This document shows positions 48,700-58,543 of a DNA stretch of 64,000 nt, one piece after another. Where the stretch lies: positions 372,001 to 436,000 of the forward strand of contig NZ_PSTZ01000007.1 of assembly GCF_002931555.1 (NCBI RefSeq), read 5' to 3'. Made by a program: the position numbers and the translations under genes. Source of the DNA: Pseudoclavibacter sp. RFBB5 (GTDB lineage: Bacteria > Actinomycetota > Actinomycetes > Actinomycetales > Microbacteriaceae). Numbering within the stretch: position 1 is the stretch's first letter; the number at the start of each line of letters is the position of its first letter. The notes under the pieces were generated by a model. It saw only the letters and a list, made by a program, of their open reading frames with translations, did not search any database and was not told where the DNA came from.

Positions 48700-50790
48700 G
48701 TGACGAATTTTGAGTGGTCTGAGCTCGATCGACGTGCAGTCGACACAGCAAGGATCTTGGCGGCGGACGCAGTTGAGAAGGCGAAGGGTGGGCACCCTGG
48801 CACGGCGATGAGCCTCGCCCCCCTCGCGACGCTGCTGTACCAGCACGTGATGCGGGTCGATCCGAAGGACCCCCACTGGATCGGTCGCGACCGCTTCATC
48901 CTCTCGGCGGGACACTCCTCGCTGACCCAGTACACCCAGCTCTACCTGGGCGGCTTCGGTCTCGAGCTCGACGACCTCAAGCAGCTCCGCCAGCTCGGCT
49001 CCAAGACGCCGGGCCACCCGGAGTTCGGCCACACCGACCACGTCGAGATGACGACGGGGCCACTCGGCCAGGGGCTCGCCTCCGCAGTGGGCTTCGCCTA
49101 CGCGCAGCGCTTCGAACGCGGACTCTTCGACCCCGAGGCCGCTCCCGGGGAGAGCCCCTTCGACCACCGCGTCTACGTCATCGCCAGCGACGGCGACCTG
49201 CAGGAGGGCGTGACGAGCGAGGCCTCCTCGCTCGCGGGCCACCAGGAGCTCGGCAACCTCATCGTCTTCTACGACGCCAACCAGATCTCCATCGAGGACG
49301 ACACCGACATCGCCTTCACGGAAGACGTCGCCAAGCGCTACGAGGCCTACGGCTGGCACGTCCAGACGGTCGACTGGACCGCGGGCGAGCAGTACCACGA
49401 GGACCTCTCCGCACTGCACGACGCGACGCTCCAGGCCCAGGCCGAGACCGGGCGCCCGTCGATCATCGTCCTGAAGACCATCATCGGCTGGCCGAGCCCG
49501 ACCAAACAGAACACCGGCGGCATCCACGGCTCGGCGCTCGGTGAGACCGAGCTCGAGGCGGTCAAGAGCCTCGTCGGATTCGACCCGAAGCAGAGCTTCG
49601 AGGTCGCCGATGACGTGCTCGCCTACACGCGAGGACTCGCCGACCGCGCGGCTCCGGTGCGCGCTGAGTGGCAGCAGAGCTTCGACGCCTGGAAGAGCGC
49701 GAACCCCGAGCGCGCCGAGCTGCTCGAGCGACTCGAGGCCGACGAGCTGCCCGAGGGCATCGCCGACGCGCTGCCAGACTTCGCGGGCGTCGCCAAGGTC
49801 TCCACCCGCAAGGCGTCGGGCGAGGCCATCAACGCACTCGCAGCCCAGCTCCCGGAGCTCTGGGGCGGTTCGGCCGACCTCGCCGGCTCCAACAACACGA
49901 CCATCAACGGGGCCGCGTCCTTCATCCCCTCGCAGTTCTCGACGTCGAGCTGGACCGGCAACCCCTACGGACGGGTGCTGCACTTCGGCATCCGCGAGCA
50001 CGCCATGGGCGCGATCCTCAACGGCATCACACTGCACGGCAAGACTCGCGCGTTCGGCGGCACGTTCCTGATGTTCAGCGACTACATGCGTCCCTCCGTT
50101 CGCCTCGCTGCGCTCATGAACATCCCGTCGATCTTCGTGTGGACGCACGACTCCATCGCCCTCGGTGGCGACGGCCCGACGCACCAGCCCGTGGAGTCCC
50201 TCACGGCGCTCCGCGCCATCCCGAACCTCGCAGTGGTCCGCCCAGCGGACGGACCGGAGACGGCGGCGGCCTGGCTCGAGGTCGTGAGCCGCCGAGGCGG
50301 CCCGACCGGCCTCATCCTCTCGCGCCAGGACCTCCCCGTCATCGCACGCGGATCCGGAGACGCCAACGAGCAGGAGTTCGGCTCCGCCGCCGGAACGAAG
50401 CGAGGCGCCTACGTCCTCGCGGAAGCCTCCGGCGGCACGCCCGAGGTCATCCTGCTCGCCACCGGCTCCGAGGTCCAGTACGCGCTGGAAGCACGTGAGA
50501 CGCTCCAGGAGCAAGGACACCCCACGCGCGTCGTGTCCGTCCCGAGCTTCGAGTGGTTCGCCGAGCAGGACGCGGCCTACCGGGAGCACGTCCTCCCAGC
50601 TGCCGTCGAGGCTCGCGTGAGCATCGAGGCAGGGCTCGCACTGCCATGGCTCCAGTTCGTGGGACCCAAGGGCCGCAGCATCTCGATCGAGACGTTCGGC
50701 GCATCCGCAGACCAGCCGGAGCTCTACAAGGCCTACGGCATCACGGCAGAGGCCGTCGTCGACGCGGCGCTCGAGTCGCTCGCGCAGTAG
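48700..50790 (+). CDS. tkt: Transketolase
   Basis: A 696-residue thiamine-diphosphate enzyme of the non-oxidative pentose-phosphate branch. Marks are [15 protein letters not shown] near 25-40, [14 protein letters not shown] near 115-128, the ThDP motif region [13 protein letters not shown] near 153, and [17 protein letters not shown] near 490-506. It begins the rightward pentose-phosphate run. The GTG start lacks a strong ribosome-binding site. Confidence 0.97.
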   Translation: MTNFEWSELDRRAVDTARILAADAVEKAKGGHPGTAMSLAPLATLLYQHVMRVDPKDPHWIGRDRFILSAGHSSLTQYTQLYLGGFGLELDDLKQLRQLGSKTPGHPEFGHTDHVEMTTGPLGQGLASAVGFAYAQRFERGLFDPEAAPGESPFDHRVYVIASDGDLQEGVTSEASSLAGHQELGNLIVFYDANQISIEDDTDIAFTEDVAKRYEAYGWHVQTVDWTAGEQYHEDLSALHDATLQAQAETGRPSIIVLKTIIGWPSPTKQNTGGIHGSALGETELEAVKSLVGFDPKQSFEVADDVLAYTRGLADRAAPVRAEWQQSFDAWKSANPERAELLERLEADELPEGIADALPDFAGVAKVSTRKASGEAINALAAQLPELWGGSADLAGSNNTTINGAASFIPSQFSTSSWTGNPYGRVLHFGIREHAMGAILNGITLHGKTRAFGGTFLMFSDYMRPSVRLAALMNIPSIFVWTHDSIALGGDGPTHQPVESLTALRAIPNLAVVRPADGPETAAAWLEVVSRRGGPTGLILSRQDLPVIARGSGDANEQEFGSAAGTKRGAYVLAEASGGTPEVILLATGSEVQYALEARETLQEQGHPTRVVSVPSFEWFAEQDAAYREHVLPAAVEARVSIEAGLALPWLQFVGPKGRSISIETFGASADQPELYKAYGITAEAVVDAALESLAQ

Positions 50791-50845
50791 CGCTCCCCTG
50801 CGAATCACCGCTCTTCCTCATCAGCTACGCGAAGGAACACCAACA

Positions 50846-51964
50846 ATGACTTCAACACCCACAGCAGCACTCGCCGAGGCCGGCGTCAGCATCTGGCTCG
50901 ACGACCTCTCGCGCTCAAGCCTCGAGTCGGGCGCGCTCGAGCGCCTCATCGCCGAACGCGGCATCGTCGGCGTCACGACGAACCCGACGATCTTCGCCGG
51001 CGCCCTCAGCAAGGGCGACGCGTACGACACGCAGGTCGCCGAGCTCCAGGCCCGCGGCGCGAGCATCGACGAGGCGATCTTCGAGATCACCACTGACGAC
51101 GTGCGCTCCGCGTGCGACCTCTTCCTGCCGATCTACGAGGCCACTGACGGCCTCGACGGGCGCGTCTCGATCGAGGTCTCCCCCGAGCTCGCCCGCGACA
51201 CCGCAGCGACGATCGAGGAGGCCAAGCGACTCTGGGCCACGGTCGACCGCAAGAACGCCATGATCAAGATCCCGGCGACCGTCGAAGGCCTCCCGGCCAT
51301 CACGGAGGTCATCGCTTCCGGCATCAGCGTCAACGTCACGCTGATCTTCAGCCTCAGCCGCTACCGCGAGGTCGTGAACGCGTACCTGTCCGGTCTCGAG
51401 CAGGCCAAGGAGCGCGGGCACGACCTGTCGACGATCCGCTCCGTCGCATCGTTCTTCGTCTCGCGCGTCGACGCCGAGATCGACAAGCGACTCGTGGCCG
51501 CGGGGAGCGACGAGGCGACCGCGCTCAAGAGCCGTGCTGCTCTTGCGAACGCCCGCCTCGCCTACGCAGCCTTCGAAGAGGAGTTCTCGAGCGAGCGCGC
51601 GCAGCTGCTGCTCGCCGAGGGCGCGCACGTGCAGCGCCCGCTCTGGGCATCCACTGGCGTCAAGGACCCGGCGCTGCCCGACACGCTCTACGTGACCGAG
51701 CTCGTCGCGCCCAACACGGTCAACACGATGCCGGAGAAGACGCTCGAAGCCGTCGCCGACCACGGGGTCATCACGGGCAACACCGTCGCGGGAACCGCCC
51801 ACGCGGCCAACACGACGCTCGACGAACTCGAGGCGCTCGGCGTGAGCTACGTCGAGGTCACGGAGCAGCTCGAGACCGAGGGCGTCGACAAGTTCATCGT
51901 CTCCTGGCAGGAGCTCAAGGCAACCGTCGACTCGCAGCTCAAGGCTGCCGCGGCGAAGGCCTAG
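50846..51964 (+). CDS. tal: Transaldolase
   Basis: A 372-residue class I aldolase moving a dihydroxyacetone unit. Family marks are [28 protein letters not shown] near 33-46, the Schiff-base lysine in [12 protein letters not shown] near 137-148, and [10 protein letters not shown] near 265-274. It is the longer actinobacterial/cyanobacterial type. It follows tkt by 55 bases and precedes pgi by 10 bases. Confidence 0.97.
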   Translation: MTSTPTAALAEAGVSIWLDDLSRSSLESGALERLIAERGIVGVTTNPTIFAGALSKGDAYDTQVAELQARGASIDEAIFEITTDDVRSACDLFLPIYEATDGLDGRVSIEVSPELARDTAATIEEAKRLWATVDRKNAMIKIPATVEGLPAITEVIASGISVNVTLIFSLSRYREVVNAYLSGLEQAKERGHDLSTIRSVASFFVSRVDAEIDKRLVAAGSDEATALKSRAALANARLAYAAFEEEFSSERAQLLLAEGAHVQRPLWASTGVKDPALPDTLYVTELVAPNTVNTMPEKTLEAVADHGVITGNTVAGTAHAANTTLDELEALGVSYVEVTEQLETEGVDKFIVSWQELKATVDSQLKAAAAKA

Positions 51965-51974
51965 GGGAACCGCC

Positions 51975-53561
51975 GTGAGCATCAAGGTCAGCACCGCGGG
52001 TGCCGCGAACGCAGCGGCCGCCGCGAAGGTCGGCGAGCTCGTCGCCGAGCGATTCGCGTCGCGACTCTTCGCGCAGGACGCCACCCTGTGGGGTGCGGCA
52101 GCCGAGGCAGAATCGGCAATCCGCCTCGGCTGGACGCGCGCGCACGAGGTCTCTCGCGAACTGGTCGACGGCATCATCGCGCTGCGGGACGAGTTCGCGT
52201 CGGCAGGCATCACCCGATTCGTGCTCTGCGGGATGGGCGGATCGTCCCTGGCCCCCGAGGTCATCACGCGCACCGCGGGCGTCGAGCTCGTCGTGCTCGA
52301 CTCCACCGACCCAGCACAGGTTCGTGCAGCAGTCGAGGAAGGCCTGGAGCGCACGGCGATCGTGGTGTCGTCCAAGTCCGGCTCCACGGTCGAGACCGAC
52401 TCGCAGCGCCGAGCGTTCGTGAGCGCATTCGAAGCGGCCGGCATCGACCCGGCCGGCCGCGTCGTGATCGTCACCGATCCCGGCTCGCCCATGGAGGAAG
52501 CCTCTCGGGCGGCGGGCTACCGCGTGTTCCTGGCCGACCCGCACGTCGGCGGACGCTTCTCGGCGCTGACCGCGTTCGGCCTCGTGCCCTCCGGGCTGGC
52601 GGGCGTCGACATCGCCGCCCTCCTCGATGACGCCGGCGTCGCCGCGACGGCCGTCGCCATCGACGACGAGAGCAACCCTGCCCTCGTCCTCGGCACCGCG
52701 ATCGCCGCGAAGCGATTCCTCGGCATCGTCGACGACGGCACATCCATCGTCGGCTTCGGCGACTGGGTCGAGCAGCTCATCGCCGAGTCGACCGGAAAGG
52801 ACGACCTCGGCATCCTGCCCGTCGTCCTCACCCCAGGTGCTCCGGAGATCGACGCTCGCCCGGCCGACCTGCAGCTCGTACGCGTGGCTGCCGACGCTGA
52901 GTCGACCCCGGCAGCGGGCGACGACATCACCGTCTCCGGTTCGCTCGGGGGCCAGTTCGTGCTCTGGGAGACCGCTGTCGCTGTCGCGGGCGCCGTCATC
53001 GGCATCAACCCCTACGACCAGCCCGACGTCGAGTCGGCAAAGGTCGCCGCACGCGGACTCCTGGAAGCGACACCGGAGCCCACGCCTGCCGCGTTCGTCG
53101 CGGAGGGCGTCGAGGTGCGCGGCAGCGAGACCGTCGTCGCCGGGCAGAGCACGCTGGAAGGGGCCATCGACGCACTCGTGGCCCTCATCCCAGCGGACGG
53201 CTACCTCTCAGTGCAGGCCTATGTCGACCGGAATCGCTTCGGCGCACTCGAAGCGCTTCGCGACGAGCTCGCGAAGCGCTCAGGACGTCCCGTCACCTTC
53301 GGGTGGGGGCCGCGCTTCCTGCACTCCACCGGGCAGTTCCACAAGGGCGGCCCGAAGGTCGGCACCTTCCTGCAGATCACGTCCGGAGAGAAGGACGACC
53401 TCGAGATCCCCGAGCGTCCGTTCACCTTCGGCACGCTCATCTCGGCGCAGGCCGCTGGTGATGCCTCCGTGCTCGAGTCGCACGCGCAGCCTGTGCTGCG
53501 CATCGACCTCGGCGAATCCGGCAGCGGACTCGACGCGCTCCTCGGCGCCATCTCGCGCTAA
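51975..53561 (+). CDS. pgi: Glucose-6-phosphate isomerase
   Basis: A 528-residue SIS-domain isomerase. Visible are CGMGGSSLAPEVI near 82-94 and SSKSGSTVETDSQ near 135-148 for phosphate binding, GFGDWVEQLIAESTGK near 258-273, and FLHSTGQFHKGGPKVG near 451-466 toward the C-terminus. It belongs to the type that in some bacteria is fused to transaldolase; here the two are separate but adjacent. It links glycolysis to the oxidative pentose-phosphate genes that follow. Confidence 0.92.
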   Translation: MSIKVSTAGAANAAAAAKVGELVAERFASRLFAQDATLWGAAAEAESAIRLGWTRAHEVSRELVDGIIALRDEFASAGITRFVLCGMGGSSLAPEVITRTAGVELVVLDSTDPAQVRAAVEEGLERTAIVVSSKSGSTVETDSQRRAFVSAFEAAGIDPAGRVVIVTDPGSPMEEASRAAGYRVFLADPHVGGRFSALTAFGLVPSGLAGVDIAALLDDAGVAATAVAIDDESNPALVLGTAIAAKRFLGIVDDGTSIVGFGDWVEQLIAESTGKDDLGILPVVLTPGAPEIDARPADLQLVRVAADAESTPAAGDDITVSGSLGGQFVLWETAVAVAGAVIGINPYDQPDVESAKVAARGLLEATPEPTPAAFVAEGVEVRGSETVVAGQSTLEGAIDALVALIPADGYLSVQAYVDRNRFGALEALRDELAKRSGRPVTFGWGPRFLHSTGQFHKGGPKVGTFLQITSGEKDDLEIPERPFTFGTLISAQAAGDASVLESHAQPVLRIDLGESGSGLDALLGAISR

Positions 53562-53573
53562 CCGATCAGCGAG

Positions 53574-53603
53574 GCGGGGATGCGAGCACCATCGCATCCC
53601 CGC
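53574..53603 (+). terminator. Intra-cluster hairpin between pgi and zwf
   Basis: A perfect 12-bp stem (GCGGGGATGCGA and its complement) with a 6-base loop lies directly after pgi. It may end part of the tkt-tal-pgi transcript. Confidence 0.65.
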
Positions 53604-53668
53604 GCTCGTGTCTGCAGGACACACACGGGAGCACGCAACCCGTGCCTAGAAAACAAGGAGGCGACGCT

Positions 53669-55210
53669 GTGACGCCAGTCGACATCAGCGCGGACAACAA
53701 CCCCCTCAGGTCCATCGACGATGGGCGCCTGCGCCGCATCGCGGGACCCTCAAGTCTCGTCATCTTCGGAGTCACGGGAGACCTCTCCAGGAAGAAGCTG
53801 CTCCCGGCGGTCTACGACCTCGCGAACCGCGGTCTGCTCTCCCCGTCGTTCGGCCTCGTCGGGTTCGCTCGTCGGCCGTGGTCCGACGACGAGTTCCGCG
53901 CGTTCGTGAAGGAGAACGTCGAGCAGCACGCGCGGACGCCCTTCAACGAGGACGTCTGGACGCAGCTCGCCAAAGGCATCCGCTTCGTCTCCGGGGAGTT
54001 CGACAACGACGCCTCGTTCGACTCCCTCAAGGTCGTCCTCGACGAGCTCGACAACGAGCAGGGCACGCGAGGCAACCACGCGTTCTACCTCTCGATTCCG
54101 CCCCGCTCCTTCCCAGAGGTGACAACTCAGCTGCGCCGATCCGGGCTCGCCGAGGAACGCCAGGACTCGTGGCGGCGCGTCATCATCGAAAAGCCCTTCG
54201 GCCATGACCTGGCCTCCGCGCGCGAGCTGAACAGCATCGTCGAGTCGGTCTTCGCGAGCGACGCGATCTTCCGCATCGATCACTACCTCGGCAAGGAGAC
54301 GGTGCAGAACATCCTCGCGCTGCGCTTCGCGAACTCCATGTTCGAGCCGCTGTGGAACGCCAACACGGTCGACCATGTCCAGATCACGATGGCCGAGGAC
54401 ATCGGCGTCTCCGGCCGCGCCGGCTACTACGACGGCGTGGGCGCTGCACGCGACGTCATCCAGAACCACCTCTTGCAGCTGCTCGCCCTCACCGCCATGG
54501 AGGAGCCGCTGTCCTTCAACGCGAAGGACCTCCGCCAGGAGAAGGAGAAGGCCCTCGCGGCTGTTCGCCTCCCCCACGACCTGTCGCTCGCGTCGGCTCG
54601 AGGCCAGTACGGCTCCGGCTGGCAGGGCGGCGAGTTCGTGCGTGGGTTCCTCGAAGAGGACGGCATGAACCCCAAGTCGACCACCGAGACCTACGCGGCG
54701 CTCCGAGTCGAGCTCGACTCACGTCGCTGGGCCGGAGTGCCGTTCTACCTGCGCACGGGCAAGCGGCTCGGTCGTCGCGTGACCGAGATCGCCGTCACGT
54801 TCAAGCAGGGCCCCCTGTACCTGTTCGACGAAGCCCAGCGCACCTCGCTCGGACCGAACGCGCTGGTCATCCGGGTCCAACCGGATGAGGGCGTCACGAT
54901 CCGGTTCGGCTCGAAGATCCCGGGCTCCGGCATGCACGTGCGGGACGTGACCATGGACTTCGGCTACGGACACGCATTCACCGAGTCGAGCCCGGAGGCC
55001 TACGAGCGCCTCATCCTCGACGTGCTGCTCGGCGATCCTCCCCTGTTCCCCCGCCACGAGGAGGTCGAGCTCTCCTGGAAGATCCTCGACCCCGTCGAGG
55101 AGTACTGGGCCACCCAGGGACAACCCGAACTCTACAAACCCGGCAGCTGGGGCCCGGCCTCGGCCACAGCCCTGCTCGCCCGCGATGGCCGCACCTGGAG
55201 GCGCCCGTGA
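53669..55210 (+). CDS. zwf: Glucose-6-phosphate dehydrogenase
   Basis: A 513-residue enzyme making 6-phosphogluconolactone and NADPH. The dinucleotide motif FGVTGDLSRKKLLPA is near residues 33-47, the catalytic region FRIDHYLGKETVQN near 201-214 contains the essential Lys/His, and VIIEKPFGHDL near 171 is family-typical. The GTG at 53669 is chosen over one at 53642 because a textbook AAGGAGG lies 7 bases before it. The stop overlaps opcA by 4 bases. Confidence 0.96.
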   Translation: MTPVDISADNNPLRSIDDGRLRRIAGPSSLVIFGVTGDLSRKKLLPAVYDLANRGLLSPSFGLVGFARRPWSDDEFRAFVKENVEQHARTPFNEDVWTQLAKGIRFVSGEFDNDASFDSLKVVLDELDNEQGTRGNHAFYLSIPPRSFPEVTTQLRRSGLAEERQDSWRRVIIEKPFGHDLASARELNSIVESVFASDAIFRIDHYLGKETVQNILALRFANSMFEPLWNANTVDHVQITMAEDIGVSGRAGYYDGVGAARDVIQNHLLQLLALTAMEEPLSFNAKDLRQEKEKALAAVRLPHDLSLASARGQYGSGWQGGEFVRGFLEEDGMNPKSTTETYAALRVELDSRRWAGVPFYLRTGKRLGRRVTEIAVTFKQGPLYLFDEAQRTSLGPNALVIRVQPDEGVTIRFGSKIPGSGMHVRDVTMDFGYGHAFTESSPEAYERLILDVLLGDPPLFPRHEEVELSWKILDPVEEYWATQGQPELYKPGSWGPASATALLARDGRTWRRP

Positions 55211-56187
55211 TCATCGAACTCGGCAATACGACGACCTCGGCCGTCTCGAAGCGACTCGTCTCCATGCGAGAGGAGGGCGGCGCAGTCGCGCTCGGACGCG
55301 TGCTCACCCTCGTCATCTCCACCGGCGAACGGCGCGGCGAGGCAGCGATCGCCGCTGCGAACTCGGCCTCCGGCGAGCATCCCATGCGCGTCATCGTGAT
55401 CCACGTCGTCGATCGTGACGCGAAGGTCTCGAACATGGACGCGGAGATCAGGGTCGGTGGAGACGCCGGAGCGAGCGAGGTCATCGTCCTCCACGTCTCC
55501 GGACCCGCCTCCGACGACCCCGAGACCCTGGTGCAGGCCCTCCTCCTGCCCGACGCTCCCGTGGTGGCCTGGTGGCCGGACTCCGCCCTCGGCGCACCGA
55601 GCGCGTCGTCGCTCGGCCGCATCGCACAGCTCCGCATCGTCGACTCCGGCAGCTCGCCAAACGGTGAGGAGACCGTGGCGAAGCTCGCGGCGGGGTTCTG
55701 TGACGGAGACAGCGACCTCGCGTGGACGAGACTGACCAGCTGGCGCGCGCAGATCGCGGCCGTGCTGGACCAGCCCCCGTACGAGCCCATCCAGGAGGTG
55801 GAGGTCATCGGCCGCCCCTCGCAGACCTCGACGCTCCTCATGGCGGCGTGGTTGCAGCTCTCGTTGCAGGTTCCCGTCCGCGTCGCGCAGGCGACGGACC
55901 GGGAACTCGGACGTGCGCAGCTGCGCGCGATCAAGCTCACGCGTCCGAGCGGCGTCGTCACGTTCGAGCGTGTGAGCGACTCCGCGGTCGTGCTGACACA
56001 GCCAGGTCAACCGGAGCAGAAGATCCCGATGCCGGTCCGAGACCTCCCCGACGTGCTTGCTGAAGAGCTGCGATCGCTTGGACCCGACCGAGTGTTCGGA
56101 GAGGTGCTAGTTGCCGCCGCCGCGGCGGAAGCCCACGCTCACGTGGCCGAGGAGACCACCGAGGAGACCGGCGAGGGAAGCGAATGA
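55207..56187 (+). CDS. opcA: G6PD assembly protein OpcA
   Basis: A 326-residue protein needed for assembly or activation of G6PD in actinobacteria and cyanobacteria. The TTTSAVSKRLVSMREEGGAVALGRVLTLV stretch at the N-terminus, APVVAWWPDSAL near 118, and the IQEVEVIGRPSQTSTLLMAAWLQ stretch near 198-220 are typical. It overlaps zwf by 4 bases and pgl by 4 bases, consistent with a complex made in fixed ratio. Confidence 0.95.
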   Translation: MIIELGNTTTSAVSKRLVSMREEGGAVALGRVLTLVISTGERRGEAAIAAANSASGEHPMRVIVIHVVDRDAKVSNMDAEIRVGGDAGASEVIVLHVSGPASDDPETLVQALLLPDAPVVAWWPDSALGAPSASSLGRIAQLRIVDSGSSPNGEETVAKLAAGFCDGDSDLAWTRLTSWRAQIAAVLDQPPYEPIQEVEVIGRPSQTSTLLMAAWLQLSLQVPVRVAQATDRELGRAQLRAIKLTRPSGVVTFERVSDSAVVLTQPGQPEQKIPMPVRDLPDVLAEELRSLGPDRVFGEVLVAAAAAEAHAHVAEETTEETGEGSE

Positions 56188-56939
56188 TGCAGGCGACACG
56201 GGTCCGTCACGTCGAGCCCTCTGTCGCCGCGGTCGCGGAGAACGCTGCACGCCGGTTCGTCGAGCTCGTCGCCTCGACCACGGCAGAGCTGCATGTCGCG
56301 GTGAGCGGTGGATCCGTCGCGACGAAGGTGCTCCCCGCCTTCGTCGTCGAGATGGATCGAGCCGGGCTTGACTGGACGCGCGTGCACGTGTGGCTCGCCG
56401 ATGAGCGCTTCGTCCCGACCGGGCATGATGACCGGAACGTCGTCGCCGTCGCAGAGGCGCTGAAGGGTGCGGCCGGGTTCGAGCAGGCACGCCTGCACGC
56501 GACCCTGGCGAGTGACAGCGGCGAGACCCTCGACGACGCTGCGGTCGCGTACGAAGCTGAGCTGCGAGCGATCGTTCCTCCGGCGGATGGCGTACCGGGA
56601 GGCGTCCCCTCCTTGGACCTCGTGCTCCTCGGCGCGGGAGGCGACGGTCACACCGCGTCGCTGTTCCCAGGCACTCCCGGGCTCGAGACCGCGTCTGCGC
56701 TCGTCGAGAGCATCCATGACTCGCCGAAGCCGCCACCTGAGCGGGTGACGCTCACGCTGCCCGCCATCCGCGAGGCGGCTCGCGTCTGGGCTGTCGTCAC
56801 GGGTGCCGAGAAGGCGTCGGCCGTGCGACTGGCTTCGACGGAGGGGGTCCAGGCTGAGGAATCCCCCCTCGGGGCTGCGACCGGCCGCGTCGAGACGCTC
56901 CTGCTGCTCGATGCGGCCGCAGCGGAAGCCCTCGGCTGA
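56184..56939 (+). CDS. pgl: 6-phosphogluconolactonase
   Basis: A 251-residue NagB/SIS-like-fold lactonase that hydrolyses 6-phosphogluconolactone. HVAVSGGSVATKVLPAF near 36-52, VHVWLADERFVPTGHDDRN near 66-84, and LGAGGDGHTASLFPG near 149-163 hold the phosphate loop and active site. Two overlapping ATG codons are possible starts (56184, 56187). It completes the oxidative branch as far as 6-phosphogluconate; gnd is not in the window. Confidence 0.96.
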   Translation: MMQATRVRHVEPSVAAVAENAARRFVELVASTTAELHVAVSGGSVATKVLPAFVVEMDRAGLDWTRVHVWLADERFVPTGHDDRNVVAVAEALKGAAGFEQARLHATLASDSGETLDDAAVAYEAELRAIVPPADGVPGGVPSLDLVLLGAGGDGHTASLFPGTPGLETASALVESIHDSPKPPPERVTLTLPAIREAARVWAVVTGAEKASAVRLASTEGVQAEESPLGAATGRVETLLLLDAAAAEALG

Positions 56940-56961
56940 CCCCATTTCGGGCGAGACGACA

Positions 56962-57000
56962 ATGGCTCCGGCCGAGAGCAGCGCTCTCGGCCGGAGCCAT
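56962..57000. terminator. Bidirectional hairpin terminator (pgl / second rbpA)
   Basis: A perfect 18-bp stem (ATGGCTCCGGCCGAGAGC and its complement) with an AGC loop, the strongest hairpin I found in the window, between convergent operons. Confidence 0.9.
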
Positions 57001-57046
57001 GTTTCGCAGTACCTGCCACGCCAGCCTGTTCAGGCGGCGGGGCGAG

Positions 57047-57415
57047 TCAGCCCTTGGTGGTCGTCTTCCCGCGGCGCTCCCGCAGCTTCGAGAGCGCCTC
57101 GTCGAGGAGTCGTTCTGCCTCCTCGTTCGTTCGTCGTTCTTTGACGTACGCGAGGTGCGTCTTGTAGGGCGCGACCTTCGTGGCCGCCGGTGGGTTGTCC
57201 CGGTCGCGGCCGGCGGGCAAGCCGGAGATCGGGCAGTCGATGAGCTCGGGGATGTCGTCCTCTGCGATCTCCGCAGAGTAGTGCCTCACGGTCTCATTGC
57301 CGAGCGCATCCCAGTAGGAGATCGACACGCGCGCAGCGTGCACTCCGTGGTCCATCTCCCCCATCGGTCCGGCACCCACACGCGATCCTCGGATCGCTGA
57401 GCCCCCCTGTGCCAC
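57047..57415 (-). CDS. RNA polymerase-binding protein RbpA (paralogue 2, divergent)
   Basis: A 122-residue RbpA-family protein. AIRGSRVGAGP near 7-17 is the N-terminal tail and THLAYVKERRTNEEAERLLDEAL near 86-108 the sigma-interaction helices. Of the four zinc ligands in the Streptomyces protein only one Cys remains (IDCPISG); the others are Asp, Asn and Ser. It starts with GTG directly after the secG stop, so it is coupled to secG. It differs clearly from the copy at 6304-6672 and may serve a different sigma factor or condition. Confidence 0.85.
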   Translation of the reverse strand: MAQGGSAIRGSRVGAGPMGEMDHGVHAARVSISYWDALGNETVRHYSAEIAEDDIPELIDCPISGLPAGRDRDNPPAATKVAPYKTHLAYVKERRTNEEAERLLDEALSKLRERRGKTTTKG

Positions 57416-57673
57416 CTAGCTCACCACGACCGTCTGGATGCGGGTGATGATGCCCATGGCGACGATGGCGAGCAGCCAGATGACGGCGAGCGTCACCGTG
57501 ATGCGGTTCAGGTTCTTCTCGGCGACACCGGAGGCGCCGAGGTTCGACCCCATGCCCCCGCCGAACATGTCGGAGAGTCCGCCGCCTCGTCCGCGGTGCA
57601 ACAGGATGAACAGGATCAGCAGGACGCTGGTGATGGCCAACACGACCTGCAGGATGACGAGGAGAATATCCAC
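57416..57673 (-). CDS. secG: Preprotein translocase subunit SecG
   Basis: An 85-residue Sec channel subunit with two helices (about 3-23 and 58-78). The conserved HRGRGGGLSDMFGGG loop follows the first, and ATP-independent stimulation of SecYEG export is its role. The GTG start follows GAGAGGGA. It lies downstream of tpiA in the conserved gap-pgk-tpiA-secG order, but a hairpin separates it from tpiA. Confidence 0.96.
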   Translation of the reverse strand: MDILLVILQVVLAITSVLLILFILLHRGRGGGLSDMFGGGMGSNLGASGVAEKNLNRITVTLAVIWLLAIVAMGIITRIQTVVVS

Positions 57674-57695
57674 GGAATCCCTCTCAGATGAACGG

Positions 57696-57733
57696 ACTCG
57701 GACGTGGCCTGAGTGAACAGGCCACGTCCGAGT
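57696..57733 (-). terminator. Hairpin terminator or attenuator between tpiA and secG
   Basis: A perfect 16-bp stem (ACTCGGACGTGGCCTG and its complement) with an AGTGAA loop starts 22 bases past the tpiA stop. The secG-rbpA pair either has its own promoter or depends on readthrough. Confidence 0.8.
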
Positions 57734-57754
57734 ATAGATGGTTGCCGTTTGCGA

Positions 57755-58543
57755 CTAGGAACCGACGTGCTGACGGAACCGCGCGATGGCGCTGAACTCG
57801 TCGACCTTGAGGCTCGCGCCGCCGATGAGCGCGCCGTCGACGTCGGGCTCGCGCATGAAGCCTGCGATGTTGTCCGACTTCACGGAACCGCCGTAGAGGA
57901 TGCGCGTGGCCGCTGCCACCGACTCGCCGAGAAGCTCCTCGAGCGCATCGCGGAGCGCCTTGGCGACGGTCTGCGCCTGCTCGGGGGTCGCGGCCTGTCC
58001 GGATCCGATGGCCCAGACCGGCTCGTAGGCGACCACGAGGTCCGGGGTACCATCGACGCCCTCGAGCGCAGCCTTCAGCTGAGCGACGGGGACGGCGCTT
58101 GCACCGAACTTCTCGAGGTCTTCCGACGTCTCGCCGACGCAGATGACCGGGACGAGGCCGTGCTTCAGCGCGGCCTTCACCTTGCTGCCCACAACCTCAT
58201 CGGTCTCCGCGTGCAGCGTGCGTCGCTCGGAGTGTCCGAGGATGACGTACCTGCAGGCGAGAGCGCTCAGGAAGGCGCCCGAGATCTCACCCGTGTACGC
58301 GCCCGAGTCGTGGGCGGAGACGTCCTGGGCGCCGTAGCTCAGCGAGAGCTTGTCGGCGTCCACGAGCGTCTGCACGCTCCGCAGATCGGTGTAGGGAGGG
58401 AAGATCGCGACCTCGACATCGTCGAAGTCGTGCTTCGCGTCCTTGAGTGCCCACGCGAGCTTCTGCGTGAACGCGATGGCCTGGAGGTGGTCCAGGTTCA
58501 TCTTCCAGTTGCCCGCCATGAGCGGGGTACGAGTCGTTACCAT
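57755..58543 (-). CDS. tpiA: Triose-phosphate isomerase
   Basis: A 262-residue TIM barrel. Asn12 and Lys14 are in GNWKMN, the catalytic His in ILGHSERR near 102-109, and the catalytic Glu in [11 protein letters not shown] near 172-182; YGGSVKSDN near 220 closes the phosphate site. The ATG overlaps the pgk stop by 7 bases. Confidence 0.97.
   Translation of the reverse strand: MVTTRTPLMAGNWKMNLDHLQAIAFTQKLAWALKDAKHDFDDVEVAIFPPYTDLRSVQTLVDADKLSLSYGAQDVSAHDSGAYTGEISGAFLSALACRYVILGHSERRTLHAETDEVVGSKVKAALKHGLVPVICVGETSEDLEKFGASAVPVAQLKAALEGVDGTPDLVVAYEPVWAIGSGQAATPEQAQTVAKALRDALEELLGESVAAATRILYGGSVKSDNIAGFMREPDVDGALIGGASLKVDEFSAIARFRQHVGS

Noticed and set aside
48460-50808. 782-codon open frame on the minus strand
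   Set aside because: It lies antisense across the whole transketolase gene and shows a composition-driven repetitive Arg/Gly/Val/Leu sequence without recognisable domains.
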